64,000 bases of DNA from Burkholderia paludis (GCF_000732615.1 NZ_JPGL01000035.1:38129-102128), one strand, 5' to 3'; shown: positions 43,362 to 52,326, counted from the stretch's first letter. A program made the numbers and translations. The notes: a model not told the origin generated them from the sequence alone.

Positions 43362-44273
43362 TCACGCGACCGCGCGATCCCGCAGCGCCGGGCCGCGCCG
43401 GATCCGGCGTTCGAGAAAGCCGAGCACGGCATGGGCGAACGGATCGTTGTGCTCTCCCGCGACGGTGTGGCCGGCATCCCGCACGTCCGCATGTTCCGCG
43501 TGCGGGCACAGTTCGAGGAATTCGCGCGCACCGGCCTTGCTGACGATTTCCGAATCTTCCCCGCGCAGGAGCAGCGTCGGCAGCTTCAGGCGGCGCGCGC
43601 TGGCTGCAAAGCGCACGTGACGGCGCGCCAGGTCGCGCGGCCAGGCGAGAAAGTGCGGGTCCCAATGCCAGCGATATTTCCCGTCCTCGCGGCGCAGGAT
43701 CGGGATCAGGCTTTCCTGCGTGAGCGTGTGCGCCGGGTGCGAGCGATAGTTGCGGATCGCGTCGGCCGCTTCGTCGGGCGAGCCGAAGCCGTCGGGCTGC
43801 TGCCGCATGAACGACTGCAGGCGCAAGACGCCCGCCGGTTCGATGTACGGTGCGATGTTGACGAGCACGAGCGCTTCGGCGTCGAGATAGCCTTCGCCGA
43901 CGGCGAGCAGGCTTGTTCCGCCGCCGAGCCCCGCGCCAACGAGTACCGGCCGCCGGCCTTCGAACATCGCGACGACGCGCTCGAGATCGCGGATCATCGC
44001 CCCCTGGCTGTAGTTGCCGGTGCGCGACCAGTCGGAATCGCCATGGCCGCGCGCATCGAAGGCAACGGCGTGAAAACCCGCCGCGCCGAGCGAGCGGCCC
44101 ATGCCGCTCCACGCATGGCGCGTTTGCCCGCTGCCATGCAGCAGGACGACCGGCGTGCCGTCGGGGTCGCCCCACGAGCGGCCGGCGAGCCGGATTCCGT
44201 CGGCGCCTTGCCATGTGTGCATCGTACCGGCCGGGCCGGCCGCGCGCGTTCCCGTCGTCATCGCATTGTTCAT
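43362..44273 (-). CDS. Alpha/beta hydrolase paralogue lacking the nucleophilic Ser
   Basis: Encodes 303 residues from ATG 44273, giving the same length as its paralogue at 41231-42142; the frame stays open to 44372. It has LLHGSGQTRHAW, FDARGHGDSDW and DAGHTVAGEHND. The nucleophile elbow reads VGAGLGGGTS: the Ser codon TCG of the paralogue is GGG (Gly) here. Without a Ser, Cys or Asp at that position, ordinary hydrolase chemistry is not expected. It may bind but not cleave the ligand, act by another mechanism, or have lost function. A TGTTCCGTACT site lies 176 bases upstream. Confidence 0.85.
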   Translation of the reverse strand: MNNAMTTGTRAAGPAGTMHTWQGADGIRLAGRSWGDPDGTPVVLLHGSGQTRHAWSGMGRSLGAAGFHAVAFDARGHGDSDWSRTGNYSQGAMIRDLERVVAMFEGRRPVLVGAGLGGGTSLLAVGEGYLDAEALVLVNIAPYIEPAGVLRLQSFMRQQPDGFGSPDEAADAIRNYRSHPAHTLTQESLIPILRREDGKYRWHWDPHFLAWPRDLARRHVRFAASARRLKLPTLLLRGEDSEIVSKAGAREFLELCPHAEHADVRDAGHTVAGEHNDPFAHAVLGFLERRIRRGPALRDRAVA

Positions 44274-44448
44274 GATCCGATTGCATTTGCGTTGCACGCG
44301 CCCAGGCCGGAGCGCCCGCCATTCGTGACCTTTTTGCAGCCGGGGTGCGGCGCTGAATTGCCGAAATGTCATGCGGTCGAACGGAATTCGACGCGCCCCC
44401 GCATACGTTCGCGGCGGTTTGCAAGCGAGTCAATCGACGCGGCCGGAA

Positions 44449-44459
44449 TGTTCCGTACT
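44449..44459 (+). promoter_or_regulatory. IclR-type operator candidate TGTTCCGTACT
   Basis: Ten of eleven bases agree with the recurrent motif. It lies between the porin stop (44508) and the hydrolase start (44273). Confidence 0.6.
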
Positions 44460-44507
44460 CCGGCCGAACGGGGCGGCGCACGTCGCGTCGCGCTCCATGG
44501 CGCACGA

Positions 44508-45617
44508 CTAGAACCGCTTGTTGATCCCGACGATCGCGCCGATCGTCGTGCCCGGCGCGCCGTACAGCGCGTTGTCGATCGACAGGCCGAATTTTTCCCG
44601 GCCATGATTGTTCGCGGCACCGAGTTCCACATACAGCGAGGTCGCCTTCGACAGGAAGTAACGCGTGGTCAGCGCACCGAGCAGCGTGTGATTGTTCGAG
44701 TCCTGCGGATCGCGGATGTACCACACGCCCGAGTTGATATCGAGCTGCGGCAGCGGATAGTAATCGAAGCCGAGATTCCACACGTTGTTGGTGCCGCCGT
44801 TCGTCACGCCGCCGGCGACCGTCGTCGGCAGCTTGAAGCTGGTGAACGAGCCCTTCACGGCGAACGAGCCGAAGTGGTAGCCGAGCCCGATCATCCGGCC
44901 GAGGAACGGCTGCTGGAAGATCGTCAGCCCCGCGGAACTCCTGGCCGAACTCGAGTCGTACATCGCGGCGTTCACGACCAGCCCGTGAAACTCGTAGCGC
45001 GCGCTGACCGAATACTGCTGCGCCGCGCGATAGTCGCCCGGCACGCCGCCGAACGCATACATCGCACTGGCGGAAAACCCGGCGAACTTCGGGCTCGTAT
45101 AGGTGATCGCATTCGGATTGAAACTGCCGACGAACGTGTTGGCGCCGTAGACGGAAAACGCCGTGCCGAACTGGCCGGCGTTGCGCGGGTCGGCCTCGTA
45201 GATCGCCAGCACGAACGGCGAGTACTGCACGCCGGCCTTCAGCTGGCCGAAGTGGCCGTCGAGGGCCAGCCATGCCTGACGGCCGAAGAAATTGCCGTTG
45301 CTGTTGTCGAAGCCGCCGTTGACGACACTCACGCCGCTTTCCAGCCTGAAGGTCGCTTTCAGCCCGCCGCCCAGATCCTCCTGCCCGAACAGGCCGAAAT
45401 TGGAAGGTTCCAGGCCGCCGTTGATGAGACTGACCTGCTTGCCGCCGCTCGCACCGGTCGCCGAATTGAGCGTCTTGTTGGTGAACAGCAGGCCCGTATC
45501 GAGCGTGCCGTAAAGCGTGACGCTGCTTTGTGCCCACGCCCAGGCGGGCAGGAGCGACATGCCGAGCGCGAGTATCGTCTTCTTCGCGTGCAACCCTGAT
45601 GACCGGCTGACATTCAT
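44508..45617 (-). CDS. Gram-negative porin (Burkholderia trimeric type)
   Basis: Encodes 369 residues from ATG 45617 (MNVSRSSGLHAKK); ATG 45635 is an alternative. A signal peptide (KKTILALGMSLLPAWAWA) is followed by QSSVTLYGTLDTGLLF, the start of the mature barrel in Burkholderia/Neisseria-type porins. Gly- and aromatic-rich strands run to the terminal Phe (VGINKRF), as required for barrel insertion. It forms 16-stranded trimeric pores for small solutes. Its upstream region carries both motif families (45757 and 45862), which ties it to the catabolic genes. Confidence 0.95.
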   Translation of the reverse strand: MNVSRSSGLHAKKTILALGMSLLPAWAWAQSSVTLYGTLDTGLLFTNKTLNSATGASGGKQVSLINGGLEPSNFGLFGQEDLGGGLKATFRLESGVSVVNGGFDNSNGNFFGRQAWLALDGHFGQLKAGVQYSPFVLAIYEADPRNAGQFGTAFSVYGANTFVGSFNPNAITYTSPKFAGFSASAMYAFGGVPGDYRAAQQYSVSARYEFHGLVVNAAMYDSSSARSSAGLTIFQQPFLGRMIGLGYHFGSFAVKGSFTSFKLPTTVAGGVTNGGTNNVWNLGFDYYPLPQLDINSGVWYIRDPQDSNNHTLLGALTTRYFLSKATSLYVELGAANNHGREKFGLSIDNALYGAPGTTIGAIVGINKRF

Positions 45618-45756
45618 TTCGTTATCCGAATTCAATGAGAAGTGAAGGAACGGCGTGTGTCGGACTGCTGCTGCGGCGCGGCGGATTCAGGACCGGATGG
45701 ACGTGCCGGTCGGTACTCGATATCCGGGTGCGGATAGTCGTTTCCAGATGCCAAGA

Positions 45757-45778
45757 CAATCTAACGTTCGGTAGATTG
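45757..45778. promoter_or_regulatory. Near-perfect palindrome, best copy of CTAnCGTTnGnTAG
   Basis: The arms CAATCTA (45757-45763) and TAGATTG (45772-45778) are perfect. The core CTAACGTTCGGTAG (45761-45774) has the CTA-CG/CG-TAG symmetry also seen at 15020 and 15252. It lies 140 bases before the porin start. Confidence 0.65.
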
Positions 45779-45861
45779 AAGCGCGAGACATCGAAGCTCC
45801 ATTGGGTATAACCCGAGGCGAATTCGTGCTTTTAGGCAATGATCCGTTGGCTGAATTTCGG

Positions 45862-45872
45862 CGTTCCGTACT
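45862..45872 (+). promoter_or_regulatory. IclR-type operator candidate CGTTCCGTACT
   Basis: Nine of eleven bases agree with the recurrent motif, 245 bases before the porin start. Confidence 0.5.
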
Positions 45873-46379
45873 TCAACGCATTCAAACGATCGTGGCGATC
45901 GGAAACATGATCCGTTCTACGTAATGATGTGTGTGGAAGCGATTCCATCCTGGCGTTGGTGGCAATGTTCACGTGATACGAAGCAGACGCCCCTGTCGCA
46001 TGGCGTTTTATCCGACGGAACGAACTTTTTCAGGCTCGTCGAGGCTGCAAGCGCAGCCCGAACCGGAAATCGGCGTGTTCGTCCGTTGGCCGGTATTTCA
46101 TCGCGAGCTGCGAGGCCCGATCGATACCGTGCGCGGTGTCATCGAAAGCCGGATGGGCGTGCGGATTGGCGCGGCCCGGGCAGCGTGTCGCGGGAGAGAC
46201 GGAGGGGAAGGGGGACGTCAGCCGCGATCCGGGGCCCGCTTGCGGGGGATCGGGCGGGCTGCCCCGCAGCCCGGGCGGTCGCGCCGGGCGATGCGGGAGG
46301 TGCTGACAGTGCGGGCGCCGGCGGCGAAGGCTCGGGCGGGACTTCGCCGCCAACGGCGTGGGTACTTCGCGCCGCGCGC

Positions 46380-47198
46380 TTACTTGCCCATCGGTTTCGC
46401 GAACATCATGTGCGACATGCCGCCGTCGCATGCGATTGCCTGGGCCGTGATGTAGCCGGCCGCGGGCGACGCGAGATACACGATCAGGTCGGCGACTTCC
46501 TCCGGCCGGCCGACCCGGCTCATCGGCAGCATTGCCGCAAGCCGGTCGAGCAGATCCTGCGGCACCGAGCCGCGCGCCATCGGCGTGTCGATCACGCCCG
46601 GCAGCACGACATTCACGCGCACGCCGTAGTGCGCCCACTCGTGCGCCATCTGCCGGCTGAGCGTGATGAGCGCCGCCTTGCTCGGGCCATAGGCGCCGCC
46701 CTGCGAATAGCCGTGCACGCCCGCCAGCGAAGCCGTGTTCACGATTGCCGCATGCGGGCTCTTCTTCAGGTGCGGGAGCGCGCTGCGCGCGAGCATCAGT
46801 GCGCCGTCCACGTTCACCTGGAACCCGCTGCGCCATTCGTCGATCGGCACGTCCTCGAGCATCCCGGAGCGCACCAGCGCGGCCGTGTTGATGACGACGT
46901 CGAGCCGGCCGAAGCGCTCGACCGTGCCGGCGATGGCCGCGTCGATGTCCGACTGCTTCGATACGTCGAGGCCGAGCGCGAGCGCCTGGCCGTCGCGTCG
47001 CGCGATCTCGCCGGCCACGCGTTCGGCGTTGCCCGCATGCAGGTCGGCAACGGCGACCGCGCCGCCGTTCGCCGCGAAGGTTCTCGCACTGGCCTCGCCC
47101 ATGCCGCTGCCCGCGCCGACCACCAGCGCGACCAGCCCCTTGATGCGTGAATGGATCATCCAGTCGTGCGGTGCCGCGTGGTGGGATTCAGTGTTCAT
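46380..47198 (-). CDS. SDR-family oxidoreductase
   Basis: Encodes 272 residues. The NAD(P) motif is VVGAGSGMGEASARTFA (about residues 17-33), ADLH follows, and the catalytic residues lie in VNTASLAGVHGYSQGGAYGPSKAAL (Ser, Tyr, Lys). The C-terminus ends near YITAQAIACDGGMSHM. It oxidises or reduces a secondary alcohol or ketone. It lies 48 bases after the MmgE/PrpD gene and is in the same minus-strand unit. Confidence 0.9.
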   Translation of the reverse strand: MNTESHHAAPHDWMIHSRIKGLVALVVGAGSGMGEASARTFAANGGAVAVADLHAGNAERVAGEIARRDGQALALGLDVSKQSDIDAAIAGTVERFGRLDVVINTAALVRSGMLEDVPIDEWRSGFQVNVDGALMLARSALPHLKKSPHAAIVNTASLAGVHGYSQGGAYGPSKAALITLSRQMAHEWAHYGVRVNVVLPGVIDTPMARGSVPQDLLDRLAAMLPMSRVGRPEEVADLIVYLASPAAGYITAQAIACDGGMSHMMFAKPMGK

Positions 47199-47246
47199 TC
47201 GTTGCTCCTCCTGATCTCGTGTGATCGATTGTTCGTATGCCGGCGC

Positions 47247-48686
47247 TCAGTTGCCGGATGCCCGCACGAAGCGGCGGAGGACGGTGCCGAAGTCCTCCAC
47301 CTTTTCGAGGTTCAGTACGCTGTCGACGACCTGCTCGATGGTCGATGGCGGCAGCAGGCCGTCGACGAACGTGCGGAACTTGTTCACCAGTTCGTCGGTG
47401 GTCATGCGGGTCGCGGGATCCGCCGACGGCGTGCCTTTCGGGAACATCTTCTCGCCGGAGTAGACCTGACCGCGCGCCCGCACTTCCACGCGCGACGGGC
47501 GGCTGGAGATGTCCGCCGAGATCGACTGGAAATAGTCCGGATGGGTTTCAAGCGACACGCGCTTCATCAGCGCCATCACGGACGGGTCGAACACGACGGC
47601 CGGGTCCTGCCAGCGCGGGCCGGGCGGAATGCGGTGGGCCGCGACGGCCAGCCCGTGCGAGAAGCAGAACTGCGCGTCGTGCACTTCCAGGATTTCGCGG
47701 CTGGTGAAGCAGGGCAGCACATAGGCCCAGCCTTCGCCGAACGACGTGATGCCGTCGATCTCGTCGGGCTTCAAATCGTGTTGGGTCACGATGTCGATCA
47801 GCAGGTCGAGCGGCGCGTGCATCACGCGGCAGTGCGGATAAAGCTTGAACATCTGGAAGCCGGGGAAGCGCCACTCGTCGCCCAGATCCCGCGTGATGAC
47901 CTCGGGCATCCAGCGGTCGGTGCCGATGAAGCTCGCGTAGCCGTTGACCGCGTCGTCGAGGATGCGCACGTCGCCGCGATGGCCGAGTTCGCCCAGGTCG
48001 GCGGCCGTGAGCGCGATGTTGGTCAGGCCGCCTGCCAACTGGTACTTGATGGTGGCGGTGGGCGCGTGCGTGAACCACGCGCGCTGCGCATTCACCGGCG
48101 CCGATGCGGCGGCCAGCCCCAGCGCGTTGGCCAGTTGGGCCGCCGACAGGCGCTTGAGCTTGCCCGCGGACGCGGTCGCGCCGAACACGGTGCTGCTGTA
48201 GCCCACGACCGATGCGGGATTGGCCGGCTTGCCGTCCCGGGTGTCCCGGTAGCCGCTCATCGCGGCGCCGAAGCGGCAGGACATCTCGTGCGACACCGCC
48301 ACGGCGGCGATCAGGTCGCGGCCGGAGCGCCGGTGCGTCTCGGCCGTCGCGAATGCGCCGGGCAGCACGTACGGGCTCACGTGGCCCGGCAACAGCACCG
48401 AGTCCGCATCCAGCGCGTTCAGCAATTCGCTGTTGGCGAACGCGGCGCCGTACACGGTCGAGCGCTCGCCGGTGCCGATGATGGTCGCGTCTCCCGCGCT
48501 GCCGCCGATGCGACGGCCCGTTTCGATGCCGATACGCCCCCTCGGATGATCGATGCCAGCCAGCGCGACACCCAGCGAATCGAGAACGTCGCGCTTGCAC
48601 TCCTGCACGACGATGTCGGGTAATCGGGCGATATCGACGCCGGCCGAGAAATCGGCCAGTTGCTGGATGAGGGTGGGGTGACTCAC
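47247..48686 (-). CDS. MmgE/PrpD-family protein 1
   Basis: Encodes 479 residues from GTG 48686 (reading SHPTLIQQLADFSAGVD), chosen because GAGGAG lies nine bases upstream; the frame stays open to 48875. The family includes 2-methylcitrate dehydratase (PrpD), cis-aconitate decarboxylase and iminodisuccinate epimerase. The conserved RVMHAPLDLLID and NGLDADSVLLPGHVSPYVLPGAFA-like regions are visible. It is the first of three such genes here. The exact reaction is unknown: dehydration, isomerisation or decarboxylation of a tricarboxylate-like acid. Confidence 0.85.
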   Translation of the reverse strand: MSHPTLIQQLADFSAGVDIARLPDIVVQECKRDVLDSLGVALAGIDHPRGRIGIETGRRIGGSAGDATIIGTGERSTVYGAAFANSELLNALDADSVLLPGHVSPYVLPGAFATAETHRRSGRDLIAAVAVSHEMSCRFGAAMSGYRDTRDGKPANPASVVGYSSTVFGATASAGKLKRLSAAQLANALGLAAASAPVNAQRAWFTHAPTATIKYQLAGGLTNIALTAADLGELGHRGDVRILDDAVNGYASFIGTDRWMPEVITRDLGDEWRFPGFQMFKLYPHCRVMHAPLDLLIDIVTQHDLKPDEIDGITSFGEGWAYVLPCFTSREILEVHDAQFCFSHGLAVAAHRIPPGPRWQDPAVVFDPSVMALMKRVSLETHPDYFQSISADISSRPSRVEVRARGQVYSGEKMFPKGTPSADPATRMTTDELVNKFRTFVDGLLPPSTIEQVVDSVLNLEKVEDFGTVLRRFVRASGN

Positions 48687-49006
48687 GTGTCTCGCTCCTC
48701 GTTCTGATTCCGTGTTCGCGAATGCCGTCAGGGTTGGCGCTGAATCCGCCGCGCGCAATGCTTGCGTTGAAAACGTTCCGCGCGTCGAAAAACGCGCACC
48801 GGAAGGCGCGCGCTCGACCGGCAGCATGCGGGGATTCCCTGATGGGAAATCCCCGCAAGCAAAATAGAATAACAACTGTTAGTTAGATTGCAGGGTATCT
48901 CGACGATCCCTCGCGCTTTCCCCGGTGCCGCGAACCGACGCAGGTCACTTCATCGGCGGGTGTCGACACACGTCGACCGCCGTTCCAGACAATCCCAGGG
49001 TCCAGC
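48687..49006. other. Divergent region between PrpD-1 and enoyl-CoA hydratase
   Basis: About 320 bases without a gene. It contains the element at 48878 and a degenerate TGTTCCGTACA-like stretch near 48767 (CGTTCCGCGCG) that is too weak to call. Confidence 0.4.
48878..48890 (-). promoter_or_regulatory. CAATCTAACTAAC element, inverted copy
   Basis: The reverse complement of the 13-mer found at 49858. It lies between the divergent PrpD-1 and enoyl-CoA hydratase genes. CAATCTAAC is shared with the porin palindrome at 45757. Confidence 0.5.
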
Positions 49007-49819
49007 ATGAAATACGAAGATTTCCAGTTCCTCCTGTTCGATCGCCAGCCGGACGGCGTCCTGCTCGTCACGCTCAATCGTCCGGAGGTCATGAACGCGA
49101 CGAACGACAGGATGCACTGGGAATTGACCAAGGTCTGGGGCGTCGTCGGCGACGATCCGGGCGTGAAGGTGGTCGTCGTGACCGGCGCCGGCGATCGCGC
49201 GTTCTCGGCCGGCGGCGATCTTTCCGTGGTCGAGGAAATGGCGGCGAGCCAGGAGGCCACGATGCGCGTGATGAAGGAGGCGTCCGACATCGTCTACAAC
49301 ATGCTCGCGTGCGACAAGCCGATCGTTTCCGCGATCAACGGCACGGCCGTCGGGGCCGGCCTCGCCGTCGCGCTGCTGGCGGACGTGAGCGTGATGGCCG
49401 AGGACGCGAAACTGACCGACGGACATGCGCGCCTCGGCGTGTCGGCCGGCGATCACGCGGCCATCGTGTGGCCGCTGCTGTGCGGGATGGCCAAGGCCAA
49501 GTATTACCTGATGACCGCAGATTTCGTCGACGGCAAGGAAGCCGAGCGGATCGGCCTGGTCAGCTTTTGCGCGCCGCGCGCCGAGGTGCTGTCGCGCTCG
49601 CTGGCCATCGCGGCCAACCTCGCGCGCGGCAGCCAGACCGCGATTCGCGCGACCAAGAAATCGCTCAACAACTGGATGCGCGTGGCGGGGCCGGTATTCG
49701 ACAACTCGCTCGCACTGGAGATGCTGTGTTTCCTCGGGGCGGACGTCAAGGAGGGCGTCGCCGCATTGCGCGGCAAGCGCCAGCCCGAGTTTCCGTCGGC
49801 CCGGCTGCCGCAGTCGTGA
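49007..49819 (+). CDS. Enoyl-CoA hydratase/isomerase family protein
   Basis: Encodes 270 residues of the crotonase fold: GDRAFSAGGDLSVV and NGTAVGAGLAVALLADVSVM form the oxyanion hole. The segment TDGHARLGVSAGDHAAIVWPLLCGMAKAKYYL matches a crotonase subgroup in which the usual catalytic Glu of the first site is replaced, so a simple hydration is not certain. It is the first gene of the long plus-strand unit that ends at 59225. Confidence 0.88.
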   Translation: MKYEDFQFLLFDRQPDGVLLVTLNRPEVMNATNDRMHWELTKVWGVVGDDPGVKVVVVTGAGDRAFSAGGDLSVVEEMAASQEATMRVMKEASDIVYNMLACDKPIVSAINGTAVGAGLAVALLADVSVMAEDAKLTDGHARLGVSAGDHAAIVWPLLCGMAKAKYYLMTADFVDGKEAERIGLVSFCAPRAEVLSRSLAIAANLARGSQTAIRATKKSLNNWMRVAGPVFDNSLALEMLCFLGADVKEGVAALRGKRQPEFPSARLPQS

Positions 49820-49857
49820 CCGGTCGAACGCACGGACCGCGATCACGCTGCATTCTT

Positions 49858-49870
49858 CAATCTAACTAAC
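49858..49870 (+). promoter_or_regulatory. CAATCTAACTAAC element
   Basis: A 13-base exact match (opposite strand) to 48878-48890, ending ten bases before the SMP-30 start codon at 49881. Together they flank the enoyl-CoA hydratase gene. Confidence 0.5.
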
Positions 49871-49880
49871 GACAGGTCAA

Positions 49881-50771
49881 ATGAGACAGCTCACCCTGCT
49901 TCTCGACGGCATGACGCATACCGAAGCCGCGCGCTGGCACGACGGCCGCTTCTGGTTCAGCGATCTCTATACCGAATGCGTGTACTCGATCCGCGAGGAC
50001 GGCAGCAACCTCTGCGAGGAAATGCACGTGCCCGAATGCCCGTCCGGCATCGGCTGGCTGCCCGACGGGCGCCTGATCGTCGTGTCGATGCACGACCGCG
50101 CGCTGTTGCGGCGCGAGCACGACGGCTCGGTCGTGCGTCATGCCGACCTGGCGCCGCATCTGGAATTCGAACCCAACGACATGGTGGTGGACACGCAAGG
50201 CCGCACGTGGGTCGGCAACCTCGGCTTCGACGTGATGAAGCTTGCGCCGCGCCGCCCGGGCCGGCTCGCGCGCGTCGATCCGGACGGCACGGTCACGATG
50301 GTGAGCGAGCCGCTGCACTTCGCGAACGGCGCGACGATCGTCGACGGACGCACGCTGGTGGTGTCCGAATCCTGGGGCAACCGCATGTCGGCGTTCGACA
50401 TCCGGCCCGACGGCTCGCTTTCCGCGCGCCGCGACTGGGCGACCTTCGGCCCGGTGCCGCAGGACGAGGACGTGATCCGCTCGATGGCCGAGATCGTCGT
50501 GGCGCCGGACGGCATCTCGCAGGTCGATGCCGAGGGCGCGATCTGGGTTGCGGATTTCACGAAGACGCGCGTGCTGCGCGTGGCGCCCGGCGGGAGGATT
50601 CTCGAGGAGATCCAGACCGGCGAGCGCAACTGCTATGCCTGCGCGCTGGGCGGCGAAGACGGCCGCACGCTGTTCATGTGCGTGACGCCCGCCGATTTCA
50701 ATCCGGAGGTGCGCCGCGCCAATCCGTTGAGCGCGGTGCTGTCGACGCGCGTCGACGTTCCGCTCGCCTGA
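49881..50771 (+). CDS. SMP-30/gluconolactonase-like lactonase
   Basis: Encodes 296 residues of the six-bladed propeller type: LDGMTHTEAARWHDGRFWFSDL (metal-binding Glu), HLEFEPNDMVVDTQGRTWVGNLGFD (Asn/Asp ligands) and FANGATIVDGRTLVVSESWGNR. It hydrolyses lactones with Ca or Zn. In the operon it may open a lactone made by dehydrogenase action, or a ring lactone of the substrate. Confidence 0.88.
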   Translation: MRQLTLLLDGMTHTEAARWHDGRFWFSDLYTECVYSIREDGSNLCEEMHVPECPSGIGWLPDGRLIVVSMHDRALLRREHDGSVVRHADLAPHLEFEPNDMVVDTQGRTWVGNLGFDVMKLAPRRPGRLARVDPDGTVTMVSEPLHFANGATIVDGRTLVVSESWGNRMSAFDIRPDGSLSARRDWATFGPVPQDEDVIRSMAEIVVAPDGISQVDAEGAIWVADFTKTRVLRVAPGGRILEEIQTGERNCYACALGGEDGRTLFMCVTPADFNPEVRRANPLSAVLSTRVDVPLA

Positions 50772-50800
50772 TGCGTCAGGCCACACCAACTGGAGAATTC

Positions 50801-52291
50801 ATGACGACCATCACTGACACCGCGCAAGCCGCGCGTACGAAAGCGCTCGCGTGGATCGGGCAGGGCGCGAAGCGCCTGCTGATCGGCGGGCAATGGGTCG
50901 ATGCCGCGTCGGGCAAGACCTTCGAGACGATCAATCCCGCGACCGAACAACTGCTTTGCCGGGTCGCCGAGGCCGACAGCGCCGATGTGGACGCCGCGGT
51001 GATTGCCGCGCGCAAGGCGTTCGAAGCGCCGTCCTGGTCGGCGCTGTCGCCGCATGCGCGCACGCGGGCGCTGCTGAAAATCGCCGACAAGATCGAGGCC
51101 CATATCGACGAGCTGGCCGCGATCGAATCGCTCGACAACGGCATGCCGCTATGGTTCGCGCAGGGCGCCGTGACCGCCACGGTGGACATCGTGCGCTACT
51201 ACGCGGGCTGGTGTTCCAAGGTGCTCGGCACCACGATCCCGTCGGACGGCAGCACGCTGATCTATACGCTGCGCGAACCGCTCGGCGTATGCGGCCAGAT
51301 CATCCCGTGGAACGTGCCGATCCTGATGGCCGCGATCAAGTTCGCCAACGCGCTGTGCTGCGGCAACACGGTGATCCTCAAGCCCGCCGAGCTGGCCTGC
51401 CTCACGTCGATTCGCCTCGCGGAGCTGATCCAGGAAACCGACCTGCCGCCGGGCGTCATCAACGTGCTGCCGGGTTACGGCGCGACGGCGGGCGCGGCGC
51501 TGGCGCAGCACCCCGGTGTGGACAAGATCGCGTTCACGGGCTCGACGGCGGTCGGCAAGCAGATCACGCGCGACGCCACGGGGAACCTGAAGAAGGTCAC
51601 GCTGGAACTCGGCGGCAAGGCGCCCAACGTGGTGTTCGCCGACGCCGACATCGAGAAGGCGGTGCAGGCCGCGGTGAAGACCTTCTGCGGCAACTCGGGC
51701 CAGGTGTGCTCGGCCGGCACGCGGCTGTTCGTGCAGGAGAGTATCCACGAGCAGGTGGCGGAGCGCGTGGCGCAGGTGGCGGCCGCATGGAAAGCGGGCG
51801 ACCCGTTCGCGGCCGACACGAAGATCGGCCCGCTGATTTCGGCGACGCAGCGCGAGCGCGTCCGGTCGTACGTCGGCGTGGGCCGCGAGGGCGGCGCGAC
51901 GTTGCGGCTCGGCGGCCAGCCGTGGAGCGGCGCCGGCTACTTCGTCGAGCCGACGGTGTTCGACAACGTGCGCAACGGCATGCGGATCGCGCAGGAAGAG
52001 ATCTTCGGGCCGGTGCTGTCGATCATCCCGTTCAAGGACGAGGACGATGCGGTGCTGCAGGCCAACGACACGACCTACGGCCTTTCCGCCGCGGTGTGGA
52101 CGCGCGACGTGGCGCGCGCGCACAAGGTCGTGCGTGCGCTCAAGGCCGGGCGGCTGTGGATCAACACCTTCGGCGAATCCGATCCGGCCATGGCATTCGG
52201 CGGGTACAAGCAATCCGGGTGGGGGCGCGAATTCGGCCAGGAGTCGATCGAGGCCTACACGCAGACCAAGTCGATCATGCTCCGCATGTAA
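50801..52291 (+). CDS. Aldehyde dehydrogenase
   Basis: Encodes 496 residues from ATG 50801, with GGAG upstream. It has IIPWNVPILMAAIKFANALCCG, LELGGKAPNVVFADADIEKAV and GNSGQVCSAGTRLFV (catalytic Glu and Cys), EEIFGPVLSIIPF and a C-terminal GGYKQSGWGREFG. It is closest to the betaine/indole-acetaldehyde-type ALDHs. It stands 35 bases before a second ALDH gene that is clearly a separate paralogue, not a recent duplicate. Confidence 0.93.
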   Translation: MTTITDTAQAARTKALAWIGQGAKRLLIGGQWVDAASGKTFETINPATEQLLCRVAEADSADVDAAVIAARKAFEAPSWSALSPHARTRALLKIADKIEAHIDELAAIESLDNGMPLWFAQGAVTATVDIVRYYAGWCSKVLGTTIPSDGSTLIYTLREPLGVCGQIIPWNVPILMAAIKFANALCCGNTVILKPAELACLTSIRLAELIQETDLPPGVINVLPGYGATAGAALAQHPGVDKIAFTGSTAVGKQITRDATGNLKKVTLELGGKAPNVVFADADIEKAVQAAVKTFCGNSGQVCSAGTRLFVQESIHEQVAERVAQVAAAWKAGDPFAADTKIGPLISATQRERVRSYVGVGREGGATLRLGGQPWSGAGYFVEPTVFDNVRNGMRIAQEEIFGPVLSIIPFKDEDDAVLQANDTTYGLSAAVWTRDVARAHKVVRALKAGRLWINTFGESDPAMAFGGYKQSGWGREFGQESIEAYTQTKSIMLRM

Positions 52292-52326
52292 TTTCGGCAT
52301 CCGGACCAATTCAGAAGGAGGCACCC

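Larger units (their letters stand above)
45618..46379. other. Regulatory region upstream of the porin
   Basis: About 760 bases between the porin start and the SDR stop. Operator candidates are at 45757 and 45862. Open frames on the plus strand from about 45924 have no recognisable product and appear to be shadows of the SDR gene. Confidence 0.45.

Noticed and set aside
45924..46455. Plus-strand frames starting in the porin upstream region
   Set aside because: They run into the antisense of the SDR gene and have no recognisable N-terminus.
48767..48777. CGTTCCGCGCG as a ninth IclR-type site
   Set aside because: Only seven of eleven positions agree and it is in GC-rich sequence where such matches are expected by chance.
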